Shown piece after piece: positions 12,221 to 24,200 of a stretch of 64,000 nt of DNA. This DNA is from Litomosoides sigmodontis (Eukaryota > Nematoda > Chromadorea > Rhabditida > Onchocercidae): positions 868,001 through 932,000 of the forward strand of contig OY718807.1 in assembly GCA_963070105.1 (NCBI GenBank), read 5' to 3'. Each line of letters starts with the position of its first letter. Position 1 is the first letter of the stretch. The translations under genes and the position numbers were made by a program. The notes beneath the pieces are model-generated. The model had not been told where the DNA came from. It was given only the letters and a program-made list of their open reading frames with translations, and did not search any database.

Positions 12221-14639
12221 CTGCAACAAATTTGCTTCTCATAAGATTTTCAAAAAAATCTCAAACTTTTTCATTTTTGGTGATAAAGAGCACCAAGATG
12301 CCATTTGGCTGAATTTTAGAGCACAGAAATAATACCTTGAATCATTGTTGATCCGTGAAAAAAGTGAATTTTCACCTATTTGCCAAGCAGGCCCTGAAAG
12401 ATACTAAAACAATGGGCTTGCTGTGGTACGCCTGTTACTAGTTCTTCTTTTTTGAATACAATTTCAAAATTTTAAGCAACCATTTCACAATAAATTAATA
12501 CTGATGACCATTATTAAGCAAAATCCTGTAAAACATTACGATTCTCCATAGGCATGCAGCAAGAATTTATATATGAAACTTTAGATCACAAAAATTTTTA
12601 AAAATGTAGCAAAAACAGAATTGCAAACGCATATATTAATGAACAGCATACATCAATTTATCAAATCAGCCAGCCATCGTCATTGAAATGAACTAATCAC
12701 TCAACAATGCCAAGTTGAAATGTGGGAATTGTAGATAATTGAAAATTTAAATTTCAGCAATAAGCATTTTAAACTTTAACTTACGTGATGTCATGTTTGA
12801 AAGTAATTTGTCAACGTGTTGCTGGTAGCTTTGCGGTAAATGGACACTTGCTGAGCTCCGCTGAGCACTGATCTTTAACAAATGTTAGAAATTTTTTGGG
12901 AAGCAAAGAAAAATATTTATGAAAATTTTAGTGTTGAAATTAAATCAATCCAATATTTGAAGTAAAGTGGTTGGAAAAAGATATTGAAGGGATCAGTTGA
13001 GGGATGAATGTATTCCTTTCCTGTTGTCATTCTCTCTCTTCAACGACATCATTGAAATGAAATACGAACCATTAATTAACCTGTTGGTAATTTTTCTCTG
13101 AGCAAAAACCCACATCCAACAATATTATTTATCTTTGTCTCAGCACAGTTTCCTAAGATGCCTTACAAAAATGAATACTAATTATAATATTTTAGTGCCT
13201 TTAAATATGAGAAGTGAAATTGATGTGTTAAAGGTGAAAAATTGAGGAAATATGGAAGGCATAGAATATTAGGAATGTTTGAAAATTTTCAGAATGGCAT
13301 AAAAGCTAAGCGAAAACGTCTTATTTTCAATTCATTCTAATTGTTCTCTGCTTAATAACCATTGACTATTGTAAATGTAAGTGCTTCGAAAGCATTCAAT
13401 GCAAAATAAAATGAATTGGAAATTATTCGTGAAACTTACATTAAATGATAAAGCGAAAATGAGGAGAAGGCAGAAATGGAATAGGAAAGGCATGAATTAT
13501 GCGCGATAAACTAAATTTAATAAAATAAATACCATCAAACAGGTAGCAGAAGAAGTAGTAGCAGTGAGTAATTAATCGGACAAGGTAGGAAGGAAAAAAA
13601 AAGAAACTGGCGAATTTCTTCCACGAAAAGACCTGTAATAGATATATCTCACTGGAAATTTTCATCTCTTCATTCATTGCCACCTGAATATAAAACTGGT
13701 CAGGTAAATTCTTCCTTGTTTTCAATTAATTTGATTGGATTGCACGCGTTAATAACACATTGGAAATCAATATGCTTCCCCACTTCTTTTCGAACGATAT
13801 TTTCCGATTTCGCTTTCCGGATAGAAAATTTTACGGAAAGATAGGGGTAGAGAAGTAAAGCTTTTCAGGTCATCGTCGTTTTCAAATTCATAAATGATGA
13901 AGTGGTAGATTTATAAAATTGATACACGTGATACACGCCCTGCATTGCTTGCTATTATTATTATCCGTCTGAGCTGTCTGTCATCAGTAGCTAATTTCTT
14001 TGGGATTTCATCTTCAGGATTTCACAGCAGTCAGAAACCTACAAGTTGAAATATTTCGAGGCTAAACGTTGCTTAATTTGAGTGTTAGCTTTGGAAATTG
14101 CTTTGTCGAAAACTCGAAATAAGGTCAACACGAATTAAAGAAATTTGTAAATCATTGATAACTGCATTAGCAAGAGATTGGTCTACAACTGTCTAGTTCT
14201 TTGCAATGTTCAGTACCGACCTTATGCAATGGCAGTTACAAATTGCAACTTTAACTTAACTTGATCACCGCTCAAGTAACCGCCTGTAGTATATTACTTT
14301 GTATAATGTATTTTCATTTCAAGATGCCACTTCAATCTTAACCTCGCTGATTGTAAATGATTAAGTAGGCCACTGCTACACTTGCACCTATACACATACG
14401 GACCCCTTTATCTGAGCGTCGATCAGTTAGTCTGAAAGATAGACGGAATGAAGCGTTCGGAGCTAGCAATCAACAGTCAAGGGTCGACGACAGTCAACTT
14501 CAACCCCAATCCACTTCATACATCCTAAACGTATCTCATATCAGTGTACCACAAGTATTTCAGTACTGCTAACACAGACAGTGTCTGTTCAACGAATAAA
14601 CCAATAATTATTCATATTAATTTTCGGCTGCATAAATAA
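12221..14639. other. Upstream region of the ADAMTS gene; propeptide exons not resolved
   Basis: Possible minus-strand exons are seen at 12785-12872 (ISAQRSSASVHLPQ, good flanking splice sites) and about 13633-13684 (VAMNEEMKISSEIYLLQ), but the phase of the first does not match the catalytic exon, so neither is assigned. The rest shows no gene on either strand. Confidence 0.4.
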
Positions 14640-15898
14640 ATGAATATCCAAATCGAAGAAACTTCTCCAGCACTCACTCACGACATGCTCAGCTTTGTTA
14701 AAAATAGCGAGGAAAAAGTCCAGGTAAAATTAGGGTCCAAATTAAAATCATACCGTTTCAAACAGAGGTAATAAAAATTAAAGTTGACATAATCTTAACT
14801 GATTAAAACTTTCGCTAATACCTTGTCTGAAAGTGATAACAGCAATATCTAAAACGCAAAACGCACAATCTCTCGCATCACTTGAAAACGTCGCAATTTT
14901 CCTTTTTTTTGATAACATATATTTTTATATTTCAATGATGATACGATACTTCGAGCAGTAAATGCTCAATTAACACCTCATTTAAAAAACTGCTGCGGAT
15001 ATACCGCTAGGCATAACAAATACCATTTATAACAGGTCACCAGTCCCTCAGCTTATTCATTGAAACAATCAAGCACACCAGTTGTTTCAGAAACGAATAG
15101 TATAAATTTCATTTAGCTATTCGACCATACCATTGAGAACTCTTATTTGAAACAAAGTTTGCTTCACAAAAGGCATTATTTCCTTTTTATCGTAGCGATA
15201 ACTCTAATTACTCTACTCACACTAACCTATACTCCATACAGGTAGTCCTCATTTCATACCCACAAGATTACTCATATTTTTAGCACGTTATCTCCGAATA
15301 AAACATATGTAAGAAATCAGCTCGAATTTTTTTGTGCTTTTTTTTCTTATGCTTTCCTTATCGCCCTGCTTTCCAGTAAAGAGGTGACGACGTTCAAGGG
15401 ACAAAATGATGGCACATATAATGTTATCATTGCTAGTTCAGGTATAACATTAAGTTTATGTTAATCATTCACGTGTGTAAGGTGTGTACAGCAAACAATA
15501 ACAAATCACGTGATATGATGAAAAATTAGCTGTTGCTTCTGCTTCTCGAATACAGACAGGTAGTAAGTCTCAAAAGTTCCTCAAATTTCATCGGATTTAT
15601 ATTTAATAGAAATTTTAAATGTGGATATACTTATATCATATAGTTAATGTCATAGAGAATTATTGTTTTCTTACAGAGGAAAGAATTCCAGGAAAGAAAA
15701 GCAATCACCGAATGTGAGTACAGAATACTGAAAGAGGGAGTGCACAAATCTTTCTCCGAAAGGAGAAGCATTCTGAAAATTACATCAATTCACGTAAAAA
15801 AAACCCTCGAACAGTGGCTGACTGATAAATCAATGGAAAACAGCAATATAACAACAAAAATTCAACCAGTAATTCTTTTTCATCCTTCAGCCATTTAA
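14640..15898 (+). CDS. Small two-exon gene, family not recognised
   Basis: Exon 1 (14640-14723, 28 codons) begins MNIQIEETSPALTHDM and ends CAG at a GTAAAA donor. Exon 2 (15677-15898) follows a clean TTTTCTTACAG acceptor in matching phase 0 and runs 73 codons to TAA. The joined product is about 101 aa, hydrophilic and helix-forming in the middle (RKEFQERKAITECEYRILKE, then SERRSILK and KKTLEQW), with no signal peptide or membrane segment. I do not recognise a family. The gene ends 50 bases from the stop codon of the convergent NAA50 gene. A candidate cassette at about 15379-15440 (KEVTTFKGQNDGTYNV) has good borders but incompatible phase. The frame-preserving splice and the long open second exon support a real gene; expression is unknown. 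Confidence 0.5.
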
Positions 15899-15948
15899 AC
15901 AATTTAAGAGCAAAGACGTAGAAAAACGCAGAATTGAAAAATATTCAT

Positions 15949-17583
15949 CTATGGAAGATGTTCGCGAACTTCTCGATCAATTTTTTTGACCAAAATATAA
16001 GCGCTATCTGGCTCAATCCTTTTATAATATTTTTCTGCCATCCCAGCAACTTCGAAGCCGAAACGTTTGTAGAAATCTAATGCCGACTCATTATTAATCT
16101 GGAATAAATGAAACAAAAATTTGAACGTCCTCATAAAATCATTTATGCAGCTAAAGAAAAAAAAAAGTTCGTTTAATTCTGGAAAGAGATGGGAGAATGT
16201 TACAAACAGGAGGAATAATTGTATCAATGAGTCTAAGGTTCGCTATCTCGCTATAGGTAAAGCTAACGTTACATCATAGTAACTGACGATCAGTGTAGCA
16301 TACCATTCTCAATTAGTTTCAGCACCGAACAGTTGCAAAAAAATTATATTCTAATGTTTTTCTAGCGAAATAATGTAGGGAGGGTATTTCAGCGAAAATA
16401 CAAATTTAAGGAAAACCTGAACGTGAAGATAGATATCTTCAATTGTCGGATCTTTGTTGCAGAGTGTGAAAACATGTTCTAATAACATTGTGCCAATACC
16501 AAGTCTACAAATAAAACGGCATTTTAATAGCAATTAAAACTTAACGTTTACCGAAAAATTTATCAAAGTTGAAATATAATCAATAGGTCCCAGTACTCTA
16601 CAGAGACAAACAAGCTCTAAACCCTCAAACATAATTCTTCTAATAGTTGCTTTAGGTAGTTATTACATGGTCATATTCCAGTATAAAATCTAGTTTTTCA
16701 TCAAAAAACAATGACATCAAAATAATTCTTCCACAGTAGTCTATTATACTTGTAGCAATCCAACAAGCATCTATATTATTACCATCATTAGCCTACCGTC
16801 TATAAGGTGCTAAAGTTCCAAGCGTCATAATATACATCCGACGAGCGCCATTTTGAGTATCAATTCTGCAACAAACGCCACCCACAACTATATCGTTAAA
16901 ATACGCTAATTTCGCTAATTCACCCGCTGTGACAATTTCCTTATAAAATTTATCGTTGTATGCCACTGGGAAAACCGCTTGATTAAGCCGTCTCAGTTGC
17001 TGAAGAAAAATTTTGCACATAAAATAAACATATGCAAAATCCATACACATATGTGTATCATTCTTCAATAAAAATGAGGTCGAGCCGTTAATTATAAATC
17101 CATTACTGCACTTTACATTTGAAATTTATGCAACATAACACGATAAAACTTAAGCGTGCATTTTAAACACTTAGAAATTTCTAACAATAAATTAGACGCT
17201 TATGATGAAATAATACCGCACCAAGAGAATAAAATAATTAATCCCATAAACAAATAAAATTTATCGTTTTGCTCCAAAAATAATTTCACCACTTTCAGCT
17301 GCAAGCCATAAAAGTGATAAAAATCTATGCTATACGCCACAAGCAAAACCCCCCACAGCAACAATGGATTAAGCATAATCCAGAAGAGGGAGGAATCAAG
17401 ATTAATAATTACCTCAACATTGTGATGAGTGATATCCCCTAATTCCATATCACAACGTCCAACACATCTCTCTTGTCTCGGTTCATTCTTAATAACAAAT
17501 GGTTCTCCGTTAACCTCACATGTTGTGCATTGACTTTTGCTGCTATCGTTTGCAGCATTTTCCGTATTCTCTGATGGTGCCAT
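15949..17583 (-). CDS. NAA50: N-alpha-acetyltransferase 50 (NAA50/San), GNAT family
   Basis: Catalytic N-terminal acetyltransferase that acetylates Met-starting nascent chains, usually docked on the NatA complex and needed for sister chromatid cohesion in flies and human cells. Four exons, all in phase: 17413-17583, 16797-16999, 16417-16504, 15949-16098; 612 nt, 203 aa. Exon 2 carries the family core QLRRLNQAVFPVAYNDKFYK, AKLAYFNDIVVGGVCCRID and MYIMTLGTLAPYRR. The acetyl-CoA P-loop RRLGIGT is formed across the exon 2/3 junction. Exon 4 has NNESALDFYKRFGFE and the substrate-lining YYKRIEP. The N-terminus has about 45 extra residues (MAPSENTENAANDSS...) before MELGDITHHNVE, where the human protein starts nearly at the homologous segment; an internal Met would give the short form. 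Neighbouring genes on either side are separated by 50 bases (convergent) and about 0.7-0.9 kb. Confidence 0.95.
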
Positions 17584-18293
17584 TGATTGCAGTAAATAGC
17601 ACCTGTAAACCAACTTCAACAAAATATAATTCAGAGAAATTCCATTCAGTTCAAGTAATTCACAAATCTGAAAATTCCAAGTCACTATTGAAGATCAAAA
17701 TTTGCTTTGATACCATGCCTTACACTCATATCGATACGAAACCATACCTAATATTATGTTACAAAATGCTACAGGTTATCTACGGAATAAAAAAGCTGCC
17801 AAGATCGTGTTATTCCTCATATCAAATAAAAATATCAATTTTTAAGCAAAATAGCTGGCTAAGCTGAACAACTTTGGAAACTAGGAAAAATTGTGAAAGG
17901 TCAAAGCACCATTTATTCTAGTAAATAAGATTTCAACTTTACAAATCTCTTCCAAATGCAAGAACGTCCGCATTGCATAAGTCCATGCAAGAAGGACACC
18001 CAAATACAATTTTTAGAACGGTTAGGCCACATTCTGTCAGTGAAGTAGCACAAGCAAAATGATGAGGCTAAACAAAAACATATGAAATAAATCAATAAAC
18101 AAGTGAAATGATGATGGGTTGTAATATGGTAATAATAATCAGTAAACTGATATGAGTAAAAGGAAATATAATTGGACGTACTGTCAATTCATGAGCAAAA
18201 GAACAAAGATGAAAAATGATTATAAACAACAAAATTTTTCAAGATATAAGACATGTTGCTGTTTTCATAAATTTTGAAATTATCCGTACTGAC
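17584..18293. other. Spacer between NAA50 and the large coiled-coil gene
   Basis: No secure exon. Minus-strand open stretches near 17915-18050 have an acceptor (CTGACAG) but no consistent phase with upstream exons; they may be 3' UTR of the large gene. Confidence 0.4.
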
Positions 18294-21200
18294 CGTATCT
18301 TGCTCAATATTCTGAAGTAATGAAACATCGAAATATGGGAAGATAAACTCCTGAAAGTAAAAACATATTGTGAAGTAGTTATGTGCTTGTTGAACTTCAC
18401 GGGTTCAACTACGCAGCAAGCTGCAGACAACTTAAAAGCCAACTAATCCAAAAGATAACAGATTTTTTGAAGAAATCAGTTGAGACTTACACTTATAAAA
18501 TGCAAAATATAATACCATATCAAATTTTAACGACAGTTGATAACGATTCATCCAACTGCTCATGCCATAATTCAGAAATTAGTTCAGTTTTTATTTCATT
18601 TTCATAACGTTCCAATATATCTTCCCAACTACGCTGTTCTTCATAAAGCTCTTCAAGAACGATATTTTCGATGTCCGAAGTACAACCCTGTGATAACAAT
18701 TCCCAACGCTTCCTTCCCTTTACATCGAATTCATAGCCTAAAGGCAATAATGAATGGAAAAACCATATAACGCAACGATCTAATTACTCCACACATTCAG
18801 TAAGAAAATCACGTAAAATATCACCTCAAAAAGCCCACAATTTCAACAACTTTCAGTAACGGCATCTACTAAACGTTTCCTCGGTATCATCAAAATGTCA
18901 TTGACGAAAATATCAAATTTTATAATTTTCAAACTGGAGAAAATTTTTCAGAATTACCATCAGTTTGAAGTAGTGTCTAACCTCCATAATATTTAGAGAA
19001 CTGTTTCTGAAGTATATCTTTTAGATGCAATAAATTTCGAGGACAGTTAATGCTTGTAAGGCCCATATATCGACGACCGCCAACGTTCTTGAAGTAACAT
19101 CTTGCAATTTCGCAGCATCGATCCGCGATCATTTGTCTGCATTATTTATTTATCCCCTTTTTTTTATTACATATTTATTTGTAACAAGGTCGCCACTATT
19201 TTTAATACGAAATAAGACCATAACAACCAATAAAAAACGAAAGTTGTAAAAGTTTAACGAGATAAATATCTAGTTGGGACCAATAGAGTTATAAAAAAAT
19301 TCCTTTCCATTTCTTAAATTTAAAGTTGTTTGAAAATCTTTTACCTCATCTGCACTTCCTGCGATGCAATTTCACCTGAACTGTCGCTCACAACTATTTT
19401 TAAAGGCTGTTTTAAACTAGCCAAATTCCATATCTGTTCACTGACTGAGTGAAGTTCTGCAACAACCCATTTTTCATCACCCAAATAATATCTGAAATTA
19501 ATGCAGCATTATCGAATTAGAAAAGTGAAGATAAAATAAAGATATCATAAAACTCAGTCCCATGTTATCTTACGATATCGAATTAACTATTTCGGCAAAT
19601 TATAGGAGACTCCCATGATTTAGTTAAATATGAGAATCTTTCAGTACAATGAATATAATACCTGAACTCCGACATGGGTTCTACTGATTTCATTGGTCGG
19701 TCAGCCCTTATTTCCACGGAGCTACTGGCTTCTTCCGGCCTCGAAGAAAGGTCATTTTCTTCAGCGCTATTTACACAACTCAGATCGAGGCCAGGTATTA
19801 AGTCTTCAGGCTGAAACGATACGAAATAAACATGACTGAGAAATCTCATGATTATTCAAACAATTGACTTCAACAGTTCATTCAGTATCAATCCCTCTGG
19901 AAATATTCATAACAGAAAACAAGAGATGAATTGAACAAAGAATTAATTTTCAACTTCACTAAATGCTACCATAATTGGGAGGGAATTAAGAGGCTTCTGT
20001 GTTTCTACTACTATTGAATTTGAAAAATTAAGGCTAAACTAAGAAAAAGTTCTAAAAGAGTAAAAATTATTTACCACTGGGATTCTATTTAAATCGTAAG
20101 TTTGATCACTTTGCCAAGAACTATTTGTGAGTAGTGTAGCTGAATCTCCAGCTAGCTTATTGCATCCGTCATGCAGCACAAATGTTTCATCCTCCACGGT
20201 TCCACTGCGATTTAACATCAGCATAGTTGTTAAGGAATCATCCAGCAAGGATTCCAGAAGAGAAGAAGACAAAAGTGGTACAGATCGACTCACTGCTGTC
20301 TTCTAAAAATAAAAACACATAGGAAAAATCTCTGATAAAGCTAAATGATGATTCAGTATTTCATAATTTACATTGTATTTTAATTAATCTATTAATAATC
20401 CGAAGATGAATGTCAATCGCTCTCTAAATAATACAAAAGTTTTTAAAAAATGGAAAAATTTTTTTTGACATAAAATCCATAATGGTATGAGCTTACAAGT
20501 GTGCGCAGACTATCTTTGGGACTTCTAGTGCTGTTATCACGTGGCATCGATGCCGCATATGCCGTAGAAATAAGACGTTTTGACGAAGCAAGCGGGCTAT
20601 CCACAAGTTCAAATTTCTTCGAGCTTGGAGACAGTGTACGCACGGATCGTTGCTGAAAACCGATAACGCCCTCCGTCGTTATCAACAACAAAAATATGAA
20701 ACAAGAATAATAAACAAAACTTTTAACATTTTGTTAAAAGTCTTTTTAACATTTTGCTATTCTCATGTGTTTTGTGAAAATTGGTACTTTTAGTTAACTA
20801 AAATTGCTTTCAATTTTTTAGTGATATTTTACGGTTAGAAACTCGTGGATCTAATAACAGACTTATGGTTACTGCTTTCGAGATGATCCTTGAGAGGTTG
20901 GGAGGGGCAATCTTTAAATTATTTATTGGGTTGATCTTTTAGTTCTAATAACAAATATTTGGCTATGGTTTGCAAGATTAGAAATTATGATTCTGTTCTT
21001 TCTTCTTCTGCCACATTCAACATACCAGCAGGGGAAATTTAAGCCACAGTTATAATGAAATTAAAATGTTAAGGGTGAATATTTATTTTTACGAAATTAA
21101 AGTATTTTTGTTTGGTCTTGGCAAAATGCTTCTTTATTTCTGCTTTTGTTTTTATGGAAACATAAGTAAGTTAAACATTACCTTTGATAAGCAAATTAAT

Positions 21201-24200
21201 TAAAAAGATTGCTTTGCTTACCATTATGACATTCAAAATACATTTCAATAGCTAACTTACTGCTATTTTATTGTTAACTTGTTCGTCTGGAACAGGAGAT
21301 GAAATGGTCGTATGAAAACTTGATGATGACTCTGAAAATGCAAAATTCCAGAAATCAAAACAAATATAATCGTAAAAGTCTTATACATATCGAACCAAAA
21401 GAAATTTGACTAATCTAATTTCTTTGGCAATGGAACATTAAATCTGACTAGCAGCAAAGATAACGAAAGCTGCAGATAACAGGCAGAAAAGCTTAAGACA
21501 CAATGCACACGCATCAGATGCATCTGTAACACAAGAACGTAGACTGTCGGTGATCAGAAAACTCAGTAACAAGTCTGCTTAAAATCAAAACATGAAAATA
21601 TGCCGTGTGACTCATACTTTTAACTATATTTAAGTGGTATGTATTCATACCATGCAAAGAAATTGCTGACTAAATCACCACCTTGCGAAGCAGTTGTCGC
21701 CTTTTCAACTCCATTATCACTCTTCTCATCATTGTCGGCTTCGACATCTGATTGCATTGGTGTAAAAAATCGCTCATCACCAACACTGGAATACAAATTG
21801 CACCGATCCTCAGTAGTTTCGTTATCGTCTACTGCGTTGTTCAATTGAACGGCTGATTGTTCTCCCACTTCGAAATAGCTTGTATAGTTTGATTTAAGAG
21901 AATCAGTAAGCTGTTCAACAGACAACAACAGCGCCTCTTTCGAAGTATCTTGCTTGAAACTTCCCGTTTCGCCATATATTAACTCATTAGAATGATTGCT
22001 TTCTGGTAAGGATAAATGAGCAGGTTCTTTTGAAACTATAGGTATATCTTGTGAGCAAAGTAATGTATTGTCTATCGATAATGGTGCTTCATTCGATGTA
22101 CTGCATTTTTTTTCTGAATAGTTTGATTTAAGAGATCCAGTAAGCTGTTCGGAAGAAGCAAGCTTTGCAGGTGTTACAATTCTGATTGGAGATAGCTCAA
22201 CTGAATAAGAAGTATGTGTTTTTTCTTGTGGATGAGCATTGTCCTTTTTGTTAGAAAAACTATCAATTCCGGACTTTTGCTCCAATACTGGCTCAAAAAA
22301 CGGGCAGCTTTCCATAGAATTCGATTCGAGACTGCAAGATTTGTTCGTGGGTTGAACATCAGCATTAAAACTCGTCCCGCTTTTATTTGGTTTTGAAAAT
22401 TCCCCATTGTATGATGCTCTTTCTGGAATGGCTTCGGTGGAAGCAAATTTCGAAGACGATAGAAGGTAACTTTCGTACTTCACTTCTGGGACAACAGTCG
22501 ATCTTTCGTTATTATCATCTAAAACGTTGTGTAAACGAAAAAGTAAAAAATATTCAAAAATAAGTAAGTAAATAAACTGAGGGATTATAAAAAATTGATT
22601 ACCGTTCCTATTTTGCAAATTAATTAGTTGTGCAATGTCTTTTTCTGTTTCCGCAATGTAGCGTTCATGCGCGCTGATCTGCGCCCTCAATGAGTTCTCG
22701 TTACTGAAAACTTTGCGACGATGAAGAGTAATAGCTATCAAATTGTAGATAATTTAACCACTACGAATCATGATAAATCAAATAAAATGCAAACAAAAGA
22801 TTGCTCGACAAACAAAATATAGTAGAGAGTCTATTCATTCTTTCCACAGCTGGTGAAATCTTTTTCCTGAGAATAAATAAGTACATACCTCTGGTCATTA
22901 CGCATTGCTCTCTGATCGAATGCTCGCTTCAGGAAATCCGCTTCTCTTCTCTTCCATTTCAACTCTTCACGCAACTGTTGCAAATTCCTGTTGTAGCTCC
23001 TTTGGACTAAAACATTAACATTTCAAACACATGGAACTGTTTATAGCATTACTAATTTATGAATTCACAAGCTGCTCGTGATCTACCTTTCGCTTCTTGC
23101 GCGTTTCGAACAATCCGAAGAGGATTTGAAAATAGGGACTTCGTATTTTCAGAGTTCGCAACATCTCCGTCAATTTTAAAACCTTAATAAATGTGGAAGG
23201 ATCAGTTGATTAGAAGAATAAAATATAAAGAAAATAGTGAAAAATAAATTCTAATCGTTCCCTAAACACTACTCATCCCCCAATTTGTAATATTAACATT
23301 TGCCTATGTAATTTACTATGTCCCTGTCGGTACATACTGTTCAAAGGAGAGTGATTATTTTCACGTTACAGCTTATTTGCTACATGCTATGGTTATGGCA
23401 TAAAACGATGAGATCCGCAAGATGTTAAATAACAAAAGAATTAATCAAGCGAACGTGTCGTTAGTTTTCGCTCCCATCTTTCCAATTCACTTGCCAAATT
23501 ATTTTTCTCGAAATCCTTCGTAAAAAGAAGCACTTTTTCCGAACCACGCCGGAATTTTTCGAAACTCAAATTCCTTCTGCTACCTCTAAAAAGCTTTTAT
23601 CCCAATCAATTCATATATTAATGAACTTCATAATCAAACGACAATTCTGCAGTGATAAGCAAAATTTATCTCTATCTCTGATTCAATTCCATTATGTTCT
23701 GAGATGAAAAATAAAGTAACAATAGAAACCTAAATAAGTCTTACCTTAATAGCACAAAATGTTTCTGTAGATCGAGATTAAGCAGTTGTATTCTAGCAGT
23801 TTCGTGCAAATGATAATCCATAAAATTCTTCTGCAAAATGCACATTACCAAAAAAACAGTTCTGACAGAGAAAAATTCGATGTAATGCTAATTATTAACC
23901 ATTGACATTGCACTGGAAACTGAATCAATGTATTTTCTTTTCAGCAGCAAACATGCCGCTTTGATTCTTTCTTCTTCATTTTCTACTTTCCACAAATCTT
24001 CAACTCTTTTCTGACGATAAAGTCTGTAAATTAAGTAAAATCACTGGAAGAAAAACCAATAAAACGCAAACATAATTGATTATATTATTTTATCAATCTG
24101 CATCAACAACTTATCTATTAGATTTCTGTCTCGCTGTTTTCTCATTGTTTCAGATCAGTATGTGCCCTTGAGAGAATTCTTATTTTGAGTATGGTCCCAC

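Noticed and set aside
18383..18425. GGTTCAACTAC as a tRNA B box
   Set aside because: No cloverleaf or A box at the right distance.
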